Source: Isoetes taiwanensis (Eukaryota > Streptophyta > Lycopodiopsida > Isoetales > Isoetaceae). Taken from it: a stretch of DNA of 64,000 bases. Location of the stretch: the NCBI GenBank assembly GCA_021234155.1, contig JAJEKV010000004.1, forward strand, positions 18,105,310 to 18,169,309, read 5' to 3'. Both the position numbers and the translations under genes were made by a program. The notes under the pieces are model-generated. The model did no database searches, was not told the DNA's origin, and was given only the letters and a program-made list of their open reading frames with translations. How positions within the stretch are numbered: the first letter of the stretch is position 1; each line of letters begins with the position of its first letter. Of the stretch, positions 1 to 10,369 are shown piece by piece.

Positions 1-1275
1 GGAGCTAATTGTGACTGTACACACCAATGCCAAATGTTCAATTCTTGGAAAAGAAAATCAAGGCAGGGATGCACGCGCTCCACAGACTGCATGCAAAGTT
101 CACACTATCAGACCGGCGAATAATCTAGCGATCTGATGTTAGCAAGTATTGCAGTCTGAGAATCCTTTTTTACTTTGTTTATCTCTGAGCGCCCATTCGG
201 AATATTCCTCACAAATTCCAAGCTATTCACAAATCTCAGCCACACATATAGAACATTCTCCGAATAGCCTACATTATCACATTCATACAAAGGGATTGCC
301 CTTCGGGCAACCCAAAAACATATTGAATCAGGTTAATTGGGGAAAAAGAATATTTCAATTTATTTCTTACAACCTTTAGGATTAGTAAGACGTATTATAC
401 ATAATGTAACTTCATGCTGATTAGCAGAACGAGTTGTAACTTCAAGCTGATACGGAGAATGAGACACTAATGCATCAATGGATTGCCAGTTGGAAGTGTA
501 GAGGGTAAATCTTACCTAGTAGTTCACACTGGAAGCAATTAGAATCAAATTACTAAATTTTATAACTTCAAGTAGAATGCTTAAATGGACTTACTCTATA
601 TTCATTAAACAATGCATTTCCTTAAGGAACCTTGTAGCAATGGAATTGACTACTTTGTTGTAGCAACTTTGACCTTTTTATGTTTGAAAGCTGGAGCCTC
701 CTAGATGGCTTTCAATCCATCTTAGGAGGTTCAAACATGCAGCAGGTTGGGGTTAGATGCATCCTAGGAATGAGAAAGGGCATATAGGCATGATATGATG
801 TGTTCATCTATGACTATAATGAGAACATTGCCATTCCTTATGTCGAGACGAATAGCAGCCCTTCGGCATGATAGGACTCCGTTTTTTTTTTGTTTTCATT
901 TTTTCTTTAAAGGGGGTGGTCCCTTCAACCACAATCTTTAAAGTGTTCTGTAAGTATTGATCTACTGTAATTCTGCAGGCCAGTAGCAGTTACCTTCATG
1001 CCTGCAGCTTATTAAGGGTCATAGAGAGCCCATGTTTTTGTTTTCATTCATGTTTTCCCTTTGAAATGCTACGTTCTACAGGCTACGGTCACTGAGTACC
1101 AGCGTTGTGCTTTGCATATGTATTATCTTTAAGTGTTGTGTGAAGGACTATGATCCTAAACTATGATCATAAATGATCTATCTATGTAATTATTGATCTA
1201 AATACGTTTGATTTGGTAACTTCATTCCCTATGTACTTTAACCACTTAACCCCAATGATGGGACAATATTATTCT
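1..1275. other. Unassigned intergenic DNA
   Basis: I see no convincing coding exon here. Open frames are short and resemble no family I know. Two small structures stand out: a GCCC-TTC-GGGC hairpin near 295-307 and a T-run near 881-910. The stretch ends at a purine-rich tract that may mark an LTR boundary. Confidence 0.5.
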
Positions 1276-1900
1276 AAGGTGGGAGAGAATGTGACGTTCC
1301 ACGTATTTATATGGTACATGTATAAATATCATGATACGTCACCATGGGTATTTTGGGGCCATTATGGATTAAATTAAAGGGTTTAAATTAGTTATGTTAA
1401 AATGTCAACTAATTAGGCTAATTAATAACTAATTGTCTAGCTAATTATTAGTAATTTAAGACATTAAGGAGAGGCCACCTGGACCAACTCAATTGGCCCA
1501 TACTACTTACCCATCTGGGAGACAACCAAGTGGGCCTTCGACCCCAATTTTTCCCCAAAATTGATTTGGAAAGGTTGGTAAAGGAGGAGCTGCTTGTTCA
1601 TCCCTAATCAAACCAGCTATGTGGAAACCTTAAGAGATAATGGCTCTAGCCAAGACACAGGTTAGTACTTAGGTAGTTTGAGCTTCTAGCTAACCCTTGT
1701 ATGTGTAGGTGTATGTTTAATCTCCATTTCATGCTCTAATTGAGCTTATGGATGGATGTATATACGATGATTGTTCTCTTTCTGTTCCTCCTGTATTGTG
1801 GTAATTAAGGGGGGTAGAGACCTAAAGGCCATCTAGTAGTAGAGATGTTCCTAGTAAAAACCCCCTAAATCCTGTTAAATGTGGCATGTGCACAAGAACC
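1276..1900 (+). mobile_element. Possible Ty3/gypsy 3' LTR remnant
   Basis: A purine tract (AAGGTGGGAGAGAA, 1276-1289) is followed directly by TGTGACGTTCC at 1290. A polypurine tract abutting a TGTGAC start is the usual 3' LTR junction of plant chromoviruses, whose LTRs often begin TGTGACG. No internal retrotransposon coding sequence lies just upstream and I did not find the other LTR end, so the right boundary is arbitrary. It could be a solo or truncated LTR, or coincidence. Confidence 0.3.
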
Positions 1901-1920
1901 CACCTGGCTGTGGATGCTAT

Positions 1921-2114
1921 AAAGCATGTCCTTTCAAGCTGAAAAGAAAAGTAAGATATATTCAAGGGGTTAAAAAAAGCCATCAAATTTCCATGGAAAA
2001 GAAGAACAGGACTCTTTTGGAACAAAAAGGACATCTTAGACTCATTACATCCGTTTGATTCCATGTTGAATCACCAACTAAATTAGGCCTTTGCATATGC
2101 TTCTTGTTATATAA
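1921..2114 (+). repeat. 194-bp direct repeat, copy 1
   Basis: This block recurs at 2271-2464 with a constant offset of 350 bases and only scattered substitutions. The two copies flank a short pantothenate kinase-like exon at 2186-2217. The arrangement suggests a local duplication within a former intron rather than a mobile element, because I see no terminal repeats or tails. Confidence 0.9.
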
Positions 2115-2270
2115 AATGAACTGTGCAATCCCTGTGATCTCTATATTTCTTATTGCAGCTGATATGCTTTTAACTTCTGTTTCAGATGGTCCAAGTGGAG
2201 AAGAACCAGTTATAAAGGTACTTCCTGTTGCGTTCTGCCATAATAGTGTAATGTGACATTCCTAATGCAA

Positions 2271-2464
2271 AAAGTATGTCCTTTCAAGCTGAAAAGAAAA
2301 GTAAGATATATTCAAGGGGTTAAAAAAAGCCACCAAATTTCCATGGAAAAGAAGAACAGGACTCCTTTGGAACAAAAAGGACATCTTAGACTCATTACAT
2401 CTGTTCGATTCCATGTCGAATCACCAACTAAATTAGGCCTTTGCATATGCTTCTTGTTATATAA
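2271..2464 (+). repeat. 194-bp direct repeat, copy 2
   Basis: Second copy of the block at 1921-2114, in the same orientation. It lies in the putative intron between the two pantothenate kinase-like exons. Confidence 0.9.
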
Positions 2465-2713
2465 TTGATATGCTAACAATAAATGGACATCTGACACAGG
2501 TTGTTAGACCATCAATGACAGGAAATAGATAGATAGATAGTGCTTTTTACATCATACCACATTGGCATCATCCAGTGGAGATTTTTTGATCAGTTGTCCA
2601 GATTATATGTCCAGATTATAAGGCAGCCCAACACTGAATCATCAAGAATGACAGCCTGCACAATGTTTATGCAGTGTTTAGGCACTTGCAGCACTTTTAC
2701 AAGACATATTACA

Positions 2714-2815
2714 CAGAAGAGAATACAATCTAGAATCTTCAATTGATTTTGATTCCTGATAACTTCTCAGAAGAGAATACAATCTAGAATCTTCAATTGA
2801 TTTTGATTCCTGATA
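2714..2815 (+). repeat. 54-bp tandem duplication
   Basis: A block beginning CAGAAGAGAATACAATC at 2714 is repeated from 2768, near identical over about 48 bases. It lies in the putative pantothenate kinase intron and looks like a recent local duplication. Confidence 0.9.
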
Positions 2816-3059
2816 CTCTTTTGTATTCCTACTCGCCCTGTAGACTGCAGAAGAGGATAGTGGATACTTTCCATTTTTATTTTATTCTTATAAGAAGGTT
2901 CACTTTAAGGCTTAACTTGGAATGGAACTGTTTGGAAAGGCCACAGGTGGTGGAGCATTCAAATATGCAGATGTATTCAAAGAAAGACTGGGAGTGACAT
3001 TGGATAAGGAGGATGAGATAGATTGTCTTGTTGCTGGAGCAAGTTTTCTGCTCAGGGTG

Positions 3060-3950
3060 ATTTTATATTCTGTAGTTACTTTCATATCGTATGCTTCATC
3101 ATTCATCATGCTTTCATGTCCTTACTCTATGCTTCCTTTCTAGCTGTATCTATCTTCAAGAAACATTTTGATATACTCGCCAAAAGCTCATTTCGAAATC
3201 TAATTTTATCTCTGTAATCATGAAGCTCTCGAGCAGCCTGATAGGGAGCTGTGTTTAGTTGATGTGATTATCTCTGCAACTTTTATTTATGGCATGTTAT
3301 GAAAAAGGGAATGTGCAGCTCTGCAAATGTTAAAGCTACATTCAGAATGCATCTGGATATGCATTTATGTTTAACAATTGTTTTGTGCATTAGAATAATG
3401 CAGTGGGATCTTGCATGCCAGTGCTTATTCTATTTGCATGCCCAATTTGTAACAAAATGGCGCCTATGCATGGTTATCATTTTTACAAGAGCAATCCATT
3501 CTCAAGTTTTGAGGTTACATTTGCAGATTGCACTCAAATGCAAGCTGGCATTTCTTGCAATTTATCACGTGCAACAAAAAAGGCATCTTATGCATTAAAA
3601 AAGGCATCCTATGCATTTTACCTGCTACTTCTCATAGAGATCAAAAGCCTGCAAGCTGCAATTTTAGAGAAATATCCACCATCACTATAGAATATCATTG
3701 GTCACTTTTGAGCTATAAATAATCTTTGCTTAGATGCAAAGAGAAGGGATACTTTAAACTTCCATGTCTTCTCCTTCAATCTATTAGCGTTGTTTTGTTT
3801 CCTTATTTTAGCTCTTATATAAGCATTTGGTTTTCTTTACACTGTATTCCCTCATAATCTGATAAAGCATAGGTACTCCACCATCACTTCCTCTGCAATG
3901 CTGCATAGAGGAAAGTGCTCAATAAGCTGAAAAGCAATGTGTGGTAACTG
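3060..3950. other. Unassigned DNA between kinase exon and PPR relic
   Basis: No recognisable coding sequence; the next conserved pantothenate kinase block is not visible here. A 24-bp direct duplication (AAAAAAGGCATC units) lies at about 3576-3624. Confidence 0.45.
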
Positions 3951-3957
3951 GTAAGGA

Positions 3958-4456
3958 ATGCGTGGTTGCATTAGCCGAGACATGTCTCAAAGTTGGTGGC
4001 AGCAACCTTGCTTTGGTAAACATGACCGCATGTCTCATTCTATCAAAGCTTTGGAATGTTCTTATGCAAGCATATTTGACTATTTTGATAATATGCAATT
4101 TAATATAGCAGACGACATTACATTTGTTGGTGTTCTTATATCACTTACTCATGCAAGTTTGTTAGAAGAAAGCATTTGGTATTTTAGATTTATGAAAGAT
4201 GGCCATTGCATAGTGACTTGTGCCCTTCACATTGCTTGCATGATAGATCTTCTTGGCTGTGCAGGATACTTCAGAGATGCAGAAGATCTACTTCAACATA
4301 TAATTGATATCAATATCAGCTTATGGATGTCACTGCTTTTGTTTGTTGCATCGCAATCTGGAACTGGGGAGGAGATGTTTCAATGCAATTGTTAGTTTAA
4401 ATTCACATCTTGCGGCTGCATATGTCCTCATGTCAAACATTTATGCTATGGCTCAA
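3958..4456 (+). pseudogene. Decayed PPR protein, PLS/E-class C-terminal region
   Basis: PPR proteins of the PLS class bind organellar RNA and usually act in RNA editing. The frame at 3958-4395 keeps the family order seen near the E domain: a DDITFVGVLISLTHASLLEE block, then WYFRFM, then a CMIDLLG-GYFRDAEDLL block, then LWMSLL. The next expected block (HLAAAYVLMSNIYAMA) appears at about 4401-4454 but in another frame, so at least one frameshift has occurred. Helix-forming residues are replaced in several places and the N-terminal repeats are absent. This is a broken remnant and not a functional editing factor. Whether it was a retrocopy or a fragmented gene cannot be told. Confidence 0.7.
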
Positions 4457-4855
4457 TTAGAAACAAGGTGATAACTATTTTTCATGTGAGGAATATAACA
4501 ATGCAAAAATGTAATGGGTCATGTCAACATTTATGCTACGGCCACTAATTTCATAATAAACTTCCATTTTTTAATGTCCAATTAATGTCGCACTTAATCT
4601 ACAAAGAGCATACCCAAAACCCATATGCACATTGGAAGTTATTAGTTGTACATCAAAAACTCATGTAAACATACACACTCTATATGCCCAACGATTCATA
4701 TAGAAACACTCTTCCTGAAGCCTGAGAACGTCAATAAATTTTCGTGAAACTGCTTTCATCTATTTTACATTAATGCTGATTGTAGGAAACAAATTATTGA
4801 AAGACTAAAGTTCTAAACCCCGAGACAATATGTAATGTAATGTATTAATATCACA
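4457..4855 (-). mobile_element. Possible 3' LTR of the gypsy element
   Basis: On the minus strand a purine tract AAAGTGGG (4863-4856) runs into TGTGATATTAATAC starting at 4855. This sits about 320 bases downstream of the readable end of the gypsy integrase C-terminus, where a 3' LTR would be expected. I could not identify the far LTR end, so the left boundary is only the edge of the PPR relic. Confidence 0.3.
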
Positions 4856-5093
4856 CCCACTTTGGACCTTGAAGGTTATGGAGCGGCAAATTTACAATAT
4901 GTTTTCACACCGACAGTAATAATGAATGGTGTGATTCTACAACTTTAAAATAGTAGCCAAGTATCATAGGGTCTTTATCAAGTAGCCTTCAATCCAAAAG
5001 CCAAGTTCTCAAGAGATCTTCAATTCATCAAGCACGTGCAGTTATAGAAATAAGTACTCACCACAACTTTACATCTATATTATCTTTTGAGAT

Positions 5094-5127
5094 TATGCCC
5101 GACGAAAAGCCCAGCAACGCTGGGCAC
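5094..5127. repeat. GC hairpin with GCCCAGC-AAC-GCTGGGC core
   Basis: A perfect stem-loop (arms GCCCAGC and GCTGGGC, loop AAC) lies at about 5109-5125, just after ATTATGCCC. The same core, also preceded by TTATGCCC, recurs at about 21877-21893 in unrelated surroundings. Confidence 0.75.
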
Positions 5128-5174
5128 TTTTTCTAGTACAAGTATAATGTATGATACAAATATCTGTATGGTCG

Positions 5175-6309
5175 TCACACCATCTCCCTCCTACGACGGC
5201 GATGAGTCCTCAGAGCTGGGGCCGGAGTACTCAAACTATCCGGGTAACGTTGGTGAAACTCTGCAATTTTATCGGGAGCATTAGTCAGATTCTCTCCAGG
5301 CTCCTAGGTTCTGTCACTTGGCGAGTAACCTTCCCAATCGACAAAGTAATACAATCGTCGACGAAGAAACTTGGAGTCTAGAATATCTCGAACCTCGAAC
5401 TCCTCATGATCATCAATTTCTACTAGTGGTGGCGGTGGAGGAACGCGATCCGGGAAAGTATTAACTGTGTAGGGCTCCAATAGAGAAACATGAAATACTG
5501 GATGAAGCCGAACAGTCGGAGGGAGCTCGAGCCGGAATGCCACATTGCTGATCTGAGCCGTGATCCGGTAAGGACCAAGGCGACAATAGTCAAACTTGTT
5601 GCAGGGACATGAGGTAGGGAGGTCCCTACAAAGAAGCCAGACAAGGTCACCAATGTGAAATCTAGGAGCTTCCTACTGATGCAAATCGGCATAATGCCGA
5701 TAGCGTTCTTGTGCTCGGTGAAGATGATGTTGAAGATCTAATTGAAGAGCGTGGAGTTTCTTAGGTCGAGACTCAGCATTAGGATTGACAGAGTCACTGC
5801 CAGCGACACTAAGGGATCAACGAGGATGCTGACCAGAGTTCATAAATAACGAAGTCTATCCAGTGGAAGCATGTACTGAGTTATTATAGGCAAACTCAGC
5901 TAATGGAAGATAATCGACCCAATCATCCTGCTGATAATTGATAAAGCACCTTAAATATTGCTTTAGAGTCTGATTAGTAGGCTCTGCTGCCCATTACATT
6001 CTTGATGATGACCAGATGTCAGTGAGCGGTCGATATGTAATAACTCCAAAAGCCGCTTCCAAAAACCTGCGACGAATTGCGGTCAACGATCGCTGACTAT
6101 GTATCGGGCAAGCCGTGAAGTCTGACTACTTCACGAAGAAGAAGATCCGTTGTTCCCTCACTGGTGATGGTGATGTTGCAGGGAATAAAATGAACTATCT
6201 TAGAGAAAAGATCAACAGCAACCATGATGGCATCATAACTCCGAGAGAGTGGCAGCTCCAGAATAAAGTCTATAGAAATGCAGAGAAAGAACACAAGTTA
6301 ATCCCAAAG
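5175..6309 (-). mobile_element. Ty3/gypsy chromovirus fragment: integrase core and chromodomain
   Basis: Read on the minus strand, 6294 to 5175 gives the C-terminal part of a Ty3/gypsy polyprotein. The integrase core starts with SIDFILELPLSRSYDAIMVA (6276-6217). The block [20 protein letters not shown] lies near 5934-5872. The LHPVFHVSLLEPY motif and then a chromodomain (VRDILDSKF, YFVDWEGYSPSDRT) lie at 5543-5304. A frameshift follows, after which APDKIAEFHQRYP can be read. Integrase inserts the DNA copy, and the chromodomain is thought to direct insertion to marked chromatin. Protease, RT and RNase H are missing. The 5' side ends where a copia LTR begins, so the copia probably inserted into this older element. 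Several stops and frameshifts make it inactive. Confidence 0.9.
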
Positions 6310-6465
6310 TGAATGTATTATTTATGGAGAGTACATGCTCGTATATACAATAATGGAGGGCTAATAGGCAAAGACCCTTTTAGCTCCATGAGTTATCAAT
6401 AGACAATGAACTATCAATAGACAAAGGCTAAGATTGTATGGATGTATTATAAAAACATTCCAACA
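6310..6465 (-). repeat. Candidate 3' LTR of the copia element
   Basis: On the minus strand a polypurine tract AAGGGGGA (6473-6466) is followed by TGTTGGAATG from 6465, a typical copia LTR start. The other end is placed at ATTCA on the minus strand (6310), which gives a short LTR of about 156 bases bounded by TG and CA. It abuts the gypsy integrase at 6309. The 5' LTR was not found, so a paired comparison and target-site duplication are not available. Confidence 0.5.
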
Positions 6466-6650
6466 TCCCCCTTACAATCTTGGTCTCTTTTTAAAACAAA
6501 ATAAGTAGTATGTAGCTTCAAGGGTGAGATTAAATGCACAATGTTGCAAGATGTATGTCTCCCCTGCAGTTGATCTCTAGCTCGAGTAAAAACAACCTTT
6601 TGTGGGAATCAAAAGGAAAAAACCCGATCTCCCTCCAAGTATGAGTATAC

Positions 6651-7348
6651 TCATATGGGAGCTAGTGTAACTCCCAAAGCAATTCTATGTTCAGATAATG
6701 GCTTCTCAGGAAGTGCTTTTGTAAACATATCAGCACGCATTAAATATGAAGGACAATATTCAATCCTAACAGTGCCATTTTTAACTTCTGCTGGAATATA
6801 ATGATTATGTATCTCTATGTGCTTAGATTTGGAATTCAACACTTGATCTTTCACAAGCGAATTAGCACCCTGATTGTCACAAAACAAAATTGTTCTTTGA
6901 GATGGTGGAAATCCAAAATCTGCAAGAAGTCGTCGCAAACCAAACTAACTCCTGACAAGCAAAGGAAGTAGCCACGTATTCAGCTTCTGTGGTGGAAGTT
7001 GCAATACAATTTTGTTTCTTACATGCCCATGATACTAAAGACAATCCAATGGTAAAACAATTGCCATTTTTAGATCGCATTAGTTGATCAGAACTTGGCC
7101 CAATCTGCATTTGTATAACCTGTTAAGGACATAATTCCTTGTTCACCATCTTGCTTACAATATAGAAGTCCATAGTTCGTTGTGCCTTTCAAATATCTCA
7201 AATCATGTTTCGCAGCAATCCAATGTTCTTTACCAGGAGAAGACATAAATTGACCCAAAAGATTAGCTGCAAATGAAATATCTGGGCGAGAAGCATGTGC
7301 AAAGTATTGAAGAGCTCCAACCAAACTAGCATAAGGAATATCTTTCAT
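6651..7348 (-). pseudogene. Copia RNase H domain remnant
   Basis: RNase H removes the RNA strand of the RNA-DNA hybrid during reverse transcription. The minus strand shows YASLVGALQYFAHASRPDIS (RT/RNase H junction), the STTEAEYVA acidic motif, LFCDNQGANSL and SKHIEIHNHYI, ending at MFTKALPE. A frame change lies near 7090 and another near 6930, so no continuous protein can be made. Confidence 0.9.
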
Positions 7349-7499
7349 TGCATCATGCTCTTAATCTGTTTGGGGACAATGCAACTTAGACAAATGCAAA
7401 TTTTTTGGACTAACAACCATAGGCGATGCTACAACTTTGCACTGGGACAAACTAAACTTGTCCACTGCCTCTACTATAGCATTTGTGTGGCTTAAATGC

Positions 7500-8080
7500 A
7501 TTTATCCTTTTGAATGATCATGTTGAATGTTGAAGCCAAGACAAGAACGGATATTTCCAGGATCAGTCATCCCAAATCTTGATACTAACTGTTTCTTAAC
7601 ATAGATTAGAAGATCCATATCATTACAAACGAGAATATTATCATCAACATAGAGTGCAATGAAAATGAATGACTTGCCATGATGCCTATTATAAAGATTA
7701 GGATCTGCATGAGATGATTGAAAACCAATGGAATAAAGAAAAGCATCCATTTTCTCATACCATTTCCTTGAAGCTTATTTTTTAATCCATAAAGGGAACG
7801 ATTCAACTTACAAACCTTGGCTCCTTTCCTGAAAGTGCAAAACCTTTGGGCTGGTCCATGTAAATCTCTTCTGTGATATCTCCGTTAAGAAAAGCAGCCT
7901 TTACATCCATTTGATGAACTTCCAAGTCAAATTTCACTGCAAATATTAACGATGCATGAACAATGGTCAAACACACAACTGGAGAAAAGGTTTCTTCATA
8001 ATCAACACCTTCAATTTGTGAGTATCCTTTGGCTACCAATCCAGCTTTAAACTTATCAAAAGTTCCATCAGCCAACATTT
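7500..8080 (-). pseudogene. Copia reverse transcriptase domain remnant
   Basis: The minus strand encodes KAGLVAKGYSQIEGVDYEET, then VHQMDVKAAFLNGDITEEIY and SLYGLK. The YVDD catalytic box follows at about 7650. A frameshift lies near 7800 between the thumb-side blocks. The catalytic aspartates are still readable, but the chain is interrupted. Confidence 0.9.
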
Positions 8081-8283
8081 TTGTCTTAAAGACCCATTTA
8101 CACTTGATTGCTCTTCTCCCAAAAGGTAATTCAATTATAGTCCTTTAGAAAGCAAAGAATCATATTCATCCTGCATTGCAATTTTCCACATCTCATGATT
8201 TGTGAAGAGATAGCTTGCTCATATGTAACATGATCATGAGAAATAGCCAAGGCATGATAATCAAGAATCTTCTGAGTAGGAAC

Positions 8284-9819
8284 CTAAGTTCGAGTTGTGC
8301 GCCTTAGACTATTCTCTGAATTAGGCTCAACATTATCTGGAATGACTTCATCAACAAAATTGTCAAGAGCATCAATGTCAGCAAAGACATCAACATTGGC
8401 ATGGGGTGCTTCTACATTCTCACTTCCGTTAGCAATATGCAAAACTGGAGTATCAGCTTGATGAGGATCAAGAATTATACCAGTAAAATCATCATCTGGA
8501 AAGACAACTAGAATACTATCTGAATGATTTATTGAGTTTGCATCCCCACCCATTGAAGGTTCGTCAAAGATAGCGCTATGATTAATCGACATCTTACGTG
8601 TCTCAAGGTCAAAAAACCTGTAAGCCTTTGAACTGCAGAATATCCAATAAAAATAATCTTTCGACGTCTAGGGCCAAGTTTCTTGTGATCTTTATGAGAA
8701 ACAAGTACATAAACAATACATCCAAAGATTCGCAAATGAGAAACTGATGGTTTTATACCTGTCCAAGCCTCAACAGGAGTAATAGATTTTAGTGTGGATG
8801 TAGTGAGATAATTTTGAATGTAAACAGCAGTAAGAACAACTTCAGCCAAAAACTGCACTGACAAATTTGCATGAATCAACACGGAATTTAAAACAGTGCG
8901 GTTCTTTCGTTCAGAAATACCATTTTGTTATGGTGTCTCCGGTACAGTAAACTCATGTTGAATCCCATGTTCTGTGCAAAAATGCCTGAAAAACTTTGGA
9001 TTTATACTCATTACCATTGTCAGTGCATAAAATCTTAAGAGAGAGACCAATTTGAGTTTCAACAAGTTTGCAAAAAACTTTGAAAATATCAAATACATCT
9101 GATTTCTTTTTTCAAGAGATAGACAAAAGTATACCGTGTTAATCATCAATGAACAACAAAAAATAAGGACCCCCAAAAGACAAAGGGAAAGGGCCACAGA
9201 CATCAGAATGTACCAACTCAAGAATTTGGGTAGCACGAATAGCGAAGTGTGAAAAGGATTGGCAGTGTTGCTTACCTAGGGCACATGACTTACAAACTCC
9301 CAATTTGGCATGACTCTGTAAGTGCAGACCATATACGATAACTAGACGTTCCATTTCTAGAAATCTTTGAAAATTTGAATGTGCAAAACGAGAGTGCCAC
9401 AGAGTACTGTCAGGGGTACTAGAAGTTGTAATAGCATATGGAAAATTATTATCCATGAAAAGTTCCCATAAATCATTACGCCTGTGTGCTACAGTAAGAA
9501 GCTTTCCATTCTGTTTTATCCTGCACTGTTCAAGAATGAATGTGACCTTAAGACCAAGATCTACAAGTCTTGCCACAGAAATAAGATTCTTAGCTAAACC
9601 TCGTACGTACAAAACCCCCGGCAACACTCGAGATCCTGCAGTAGTAGAAATAACAATATTGCCAATACCAAGAACTTGTTGTGTAACATGGTCAGCCATA
9701 TAAACAAGCTTTTTGACAGTCAAAGCACGATAGCTTTGTAACCACTGAATAGAACTAACCATATGAGTAGTAGCACCCGAATCAATAAGAACATTAGCAA
9801 AATCGGAAACATGAAACAC
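8284..9819 (-). pseudogene. Copia protease and integrase remnant
   Basis: An open frame at 9819-9139 carries protease (SGATTHMV; the aspartyl protease triad appears here as DSG) and the N-terminal half of integrase with HSRFAH and CKSCALGK. The core continues out of frame around 9000-8930 (HGIQHEFTVPETP) and again at 8882-8529 (LTPVEAWTG-like block, LRIFGCIVYV, RRKIIFIGYS). The acidic linker to RT follows at 8592-8284. At least three frame changes are needed, so the copy is dead. Confidence 0.9.
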
Positions 9820-9992
9820 TCGGGCATAATCTTGTCATAGCACAACTAGCATGTTCAGGGAGAGTAATGGTTGTAGCATGCTTTTTATCAATAAGAACAT
9901 TAGCAAAATCGGAAACATGAAACACTCGGGCATAATCTTGTCATAGCACAACTAGCATGTTCAGGGAGAGCAATGGCTGTAGCATGCTTTTT
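9781..9992 (+). repeat. 106-bp tandem duplication inside copia
   Basis: Bases 9781-9886 are repeated at 9887-9992 with two visible differences. The repeat lies between the zinc knuckle and protease coding parts of the copia element. It arose after or during the element's decay and adds a non-multiple of three. Confidence 0.95.
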
Positions 9993-10125
9993 CCTCAATA
10001 TGACCAGTCTTATGACAATAATGGCATCTATCACGACCAGATCTAGCATCATGTTCAGATTTATGAAAACAATCTATACCATGCACCTGTGCGCTCCGGA
10101 CGTTGGCTTGTGGGGCTTTCCATTT

Positions 10126-10318
10126 GACCCGTCTTGAAACACGGACCAAGGAGTCTAACATGCATGCGAGTTGGTGGGTTCAAAACCCATCTTGGCGAAA
10201 GGAAACTTGATGCGTGGGAGCCCTGTTGTCGGGTGCACCATGTGCCGACCATGATCTTCTGTGAAAGGTTTGAGTGTGAGCATGCCTATTGGGACCCGAA
10301 AGATGGTGAACTATGCCT
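10126..10318 (+). pseudogene. Nuclear 25S rRNA gene fragment
   Basis: The segment starts GACCCGTCTTGAAACACGG, then reads ACCAAGGAGTCTAACATG, TGATCTTCTGTGAA, GTTTGAGTGTGAGCATGCC and GGGACCCGAAAGATGGTGAA in that order. This is the order in cytoplasmic eukaryotic 25S/28S rRNA. Many substitutions separate these blocks from a working gene, and similarity fades after GAACTATGCC, with a possible tail to about 10365. Organellar LSU rRNAs lack these blocks. It is a decayed stray piece sitting at the broken gag end of the copia element; a transposed or captured rDNA fragment is likely. Confidence 0.85.
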
Positions 10319-10369
10319 AAATATAACGGATAGAATGGTGAAGTAGAGGTGGAGCCTTACTGAGCGTGG

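Larger units (their letters stand above)
2186..3056 (+). pseudogene. PANK: Pantothenate kinase gene fragment (two exons)
   Basis: Pantothenate kinase phosphorylates pantothenate in the first step of coenzyme A synthesis. Exon 2940-3056 is exactly 39 codons, bounded by AG and GT. It encodes the family block with ATGGGAFKYADVF, then LDKEDEIDCLVAGASFLL, which matches the conserved exon of plant and animal PANK. An exon at 2186-2217 ends in the residues PVIK before a GT donor, and in plant PANK the residues IK directly precede ATGGGA, so the two exons join in frame. I found neither the upstream nucleotide-binding exons nor the downstream exons in the neighbouring kilobases, where decayed repeats and a PPR relic lie. 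It is probably a gene fragment carried by duplication. A real gene with very long introns extending off the window is less likely. Confidence 0.65.
6466..10120 (-). mobile_element. Ty1/copia retrotransposon, internal region (degenerate)
   Basis: Minus-strand reading recovers the copia order. A zinc knuckle is at about 10050-10005 (CHYC-x4-H-x5-C). Protease carries the active-site motif LIDSGATTHMVS near 9795. Integrase runs from about 9700 to 8620, with HSRFAH, the CKSCALGKQ zinc-binding end and LELVHSDVCGP. RT covers 8080-7500, with GLVAKGYSQ, VHQMDVKAAFLNG and the catalytic LYVDDN motif. RNase H covers 7350-6650, with STTEAEYVA and the LFCDNQGA block. RT makes cDNA from element RNA and integrase inserts it. 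Stops and frameshifts break the polyprotein into at least ten pieces, so it is inactive. The 5' part of gag and the 5' LTR are absent; the sequence ends beside a 25S rRNA fragment. Confidence 0.95.

Noticed and set aside
10126-10318. Mitochondrial or chloroplast origin of the rRNA fragment
   Set aside because: The blocks match cytoplasmic 25S rRNA; organellar 23S/26S rRNA lacks them in this order.
10061-10346. Short ORFs across the rDNA fragment on both strands
   Set aside because: The sequence is rRNA-derived; the open frames are incidental.
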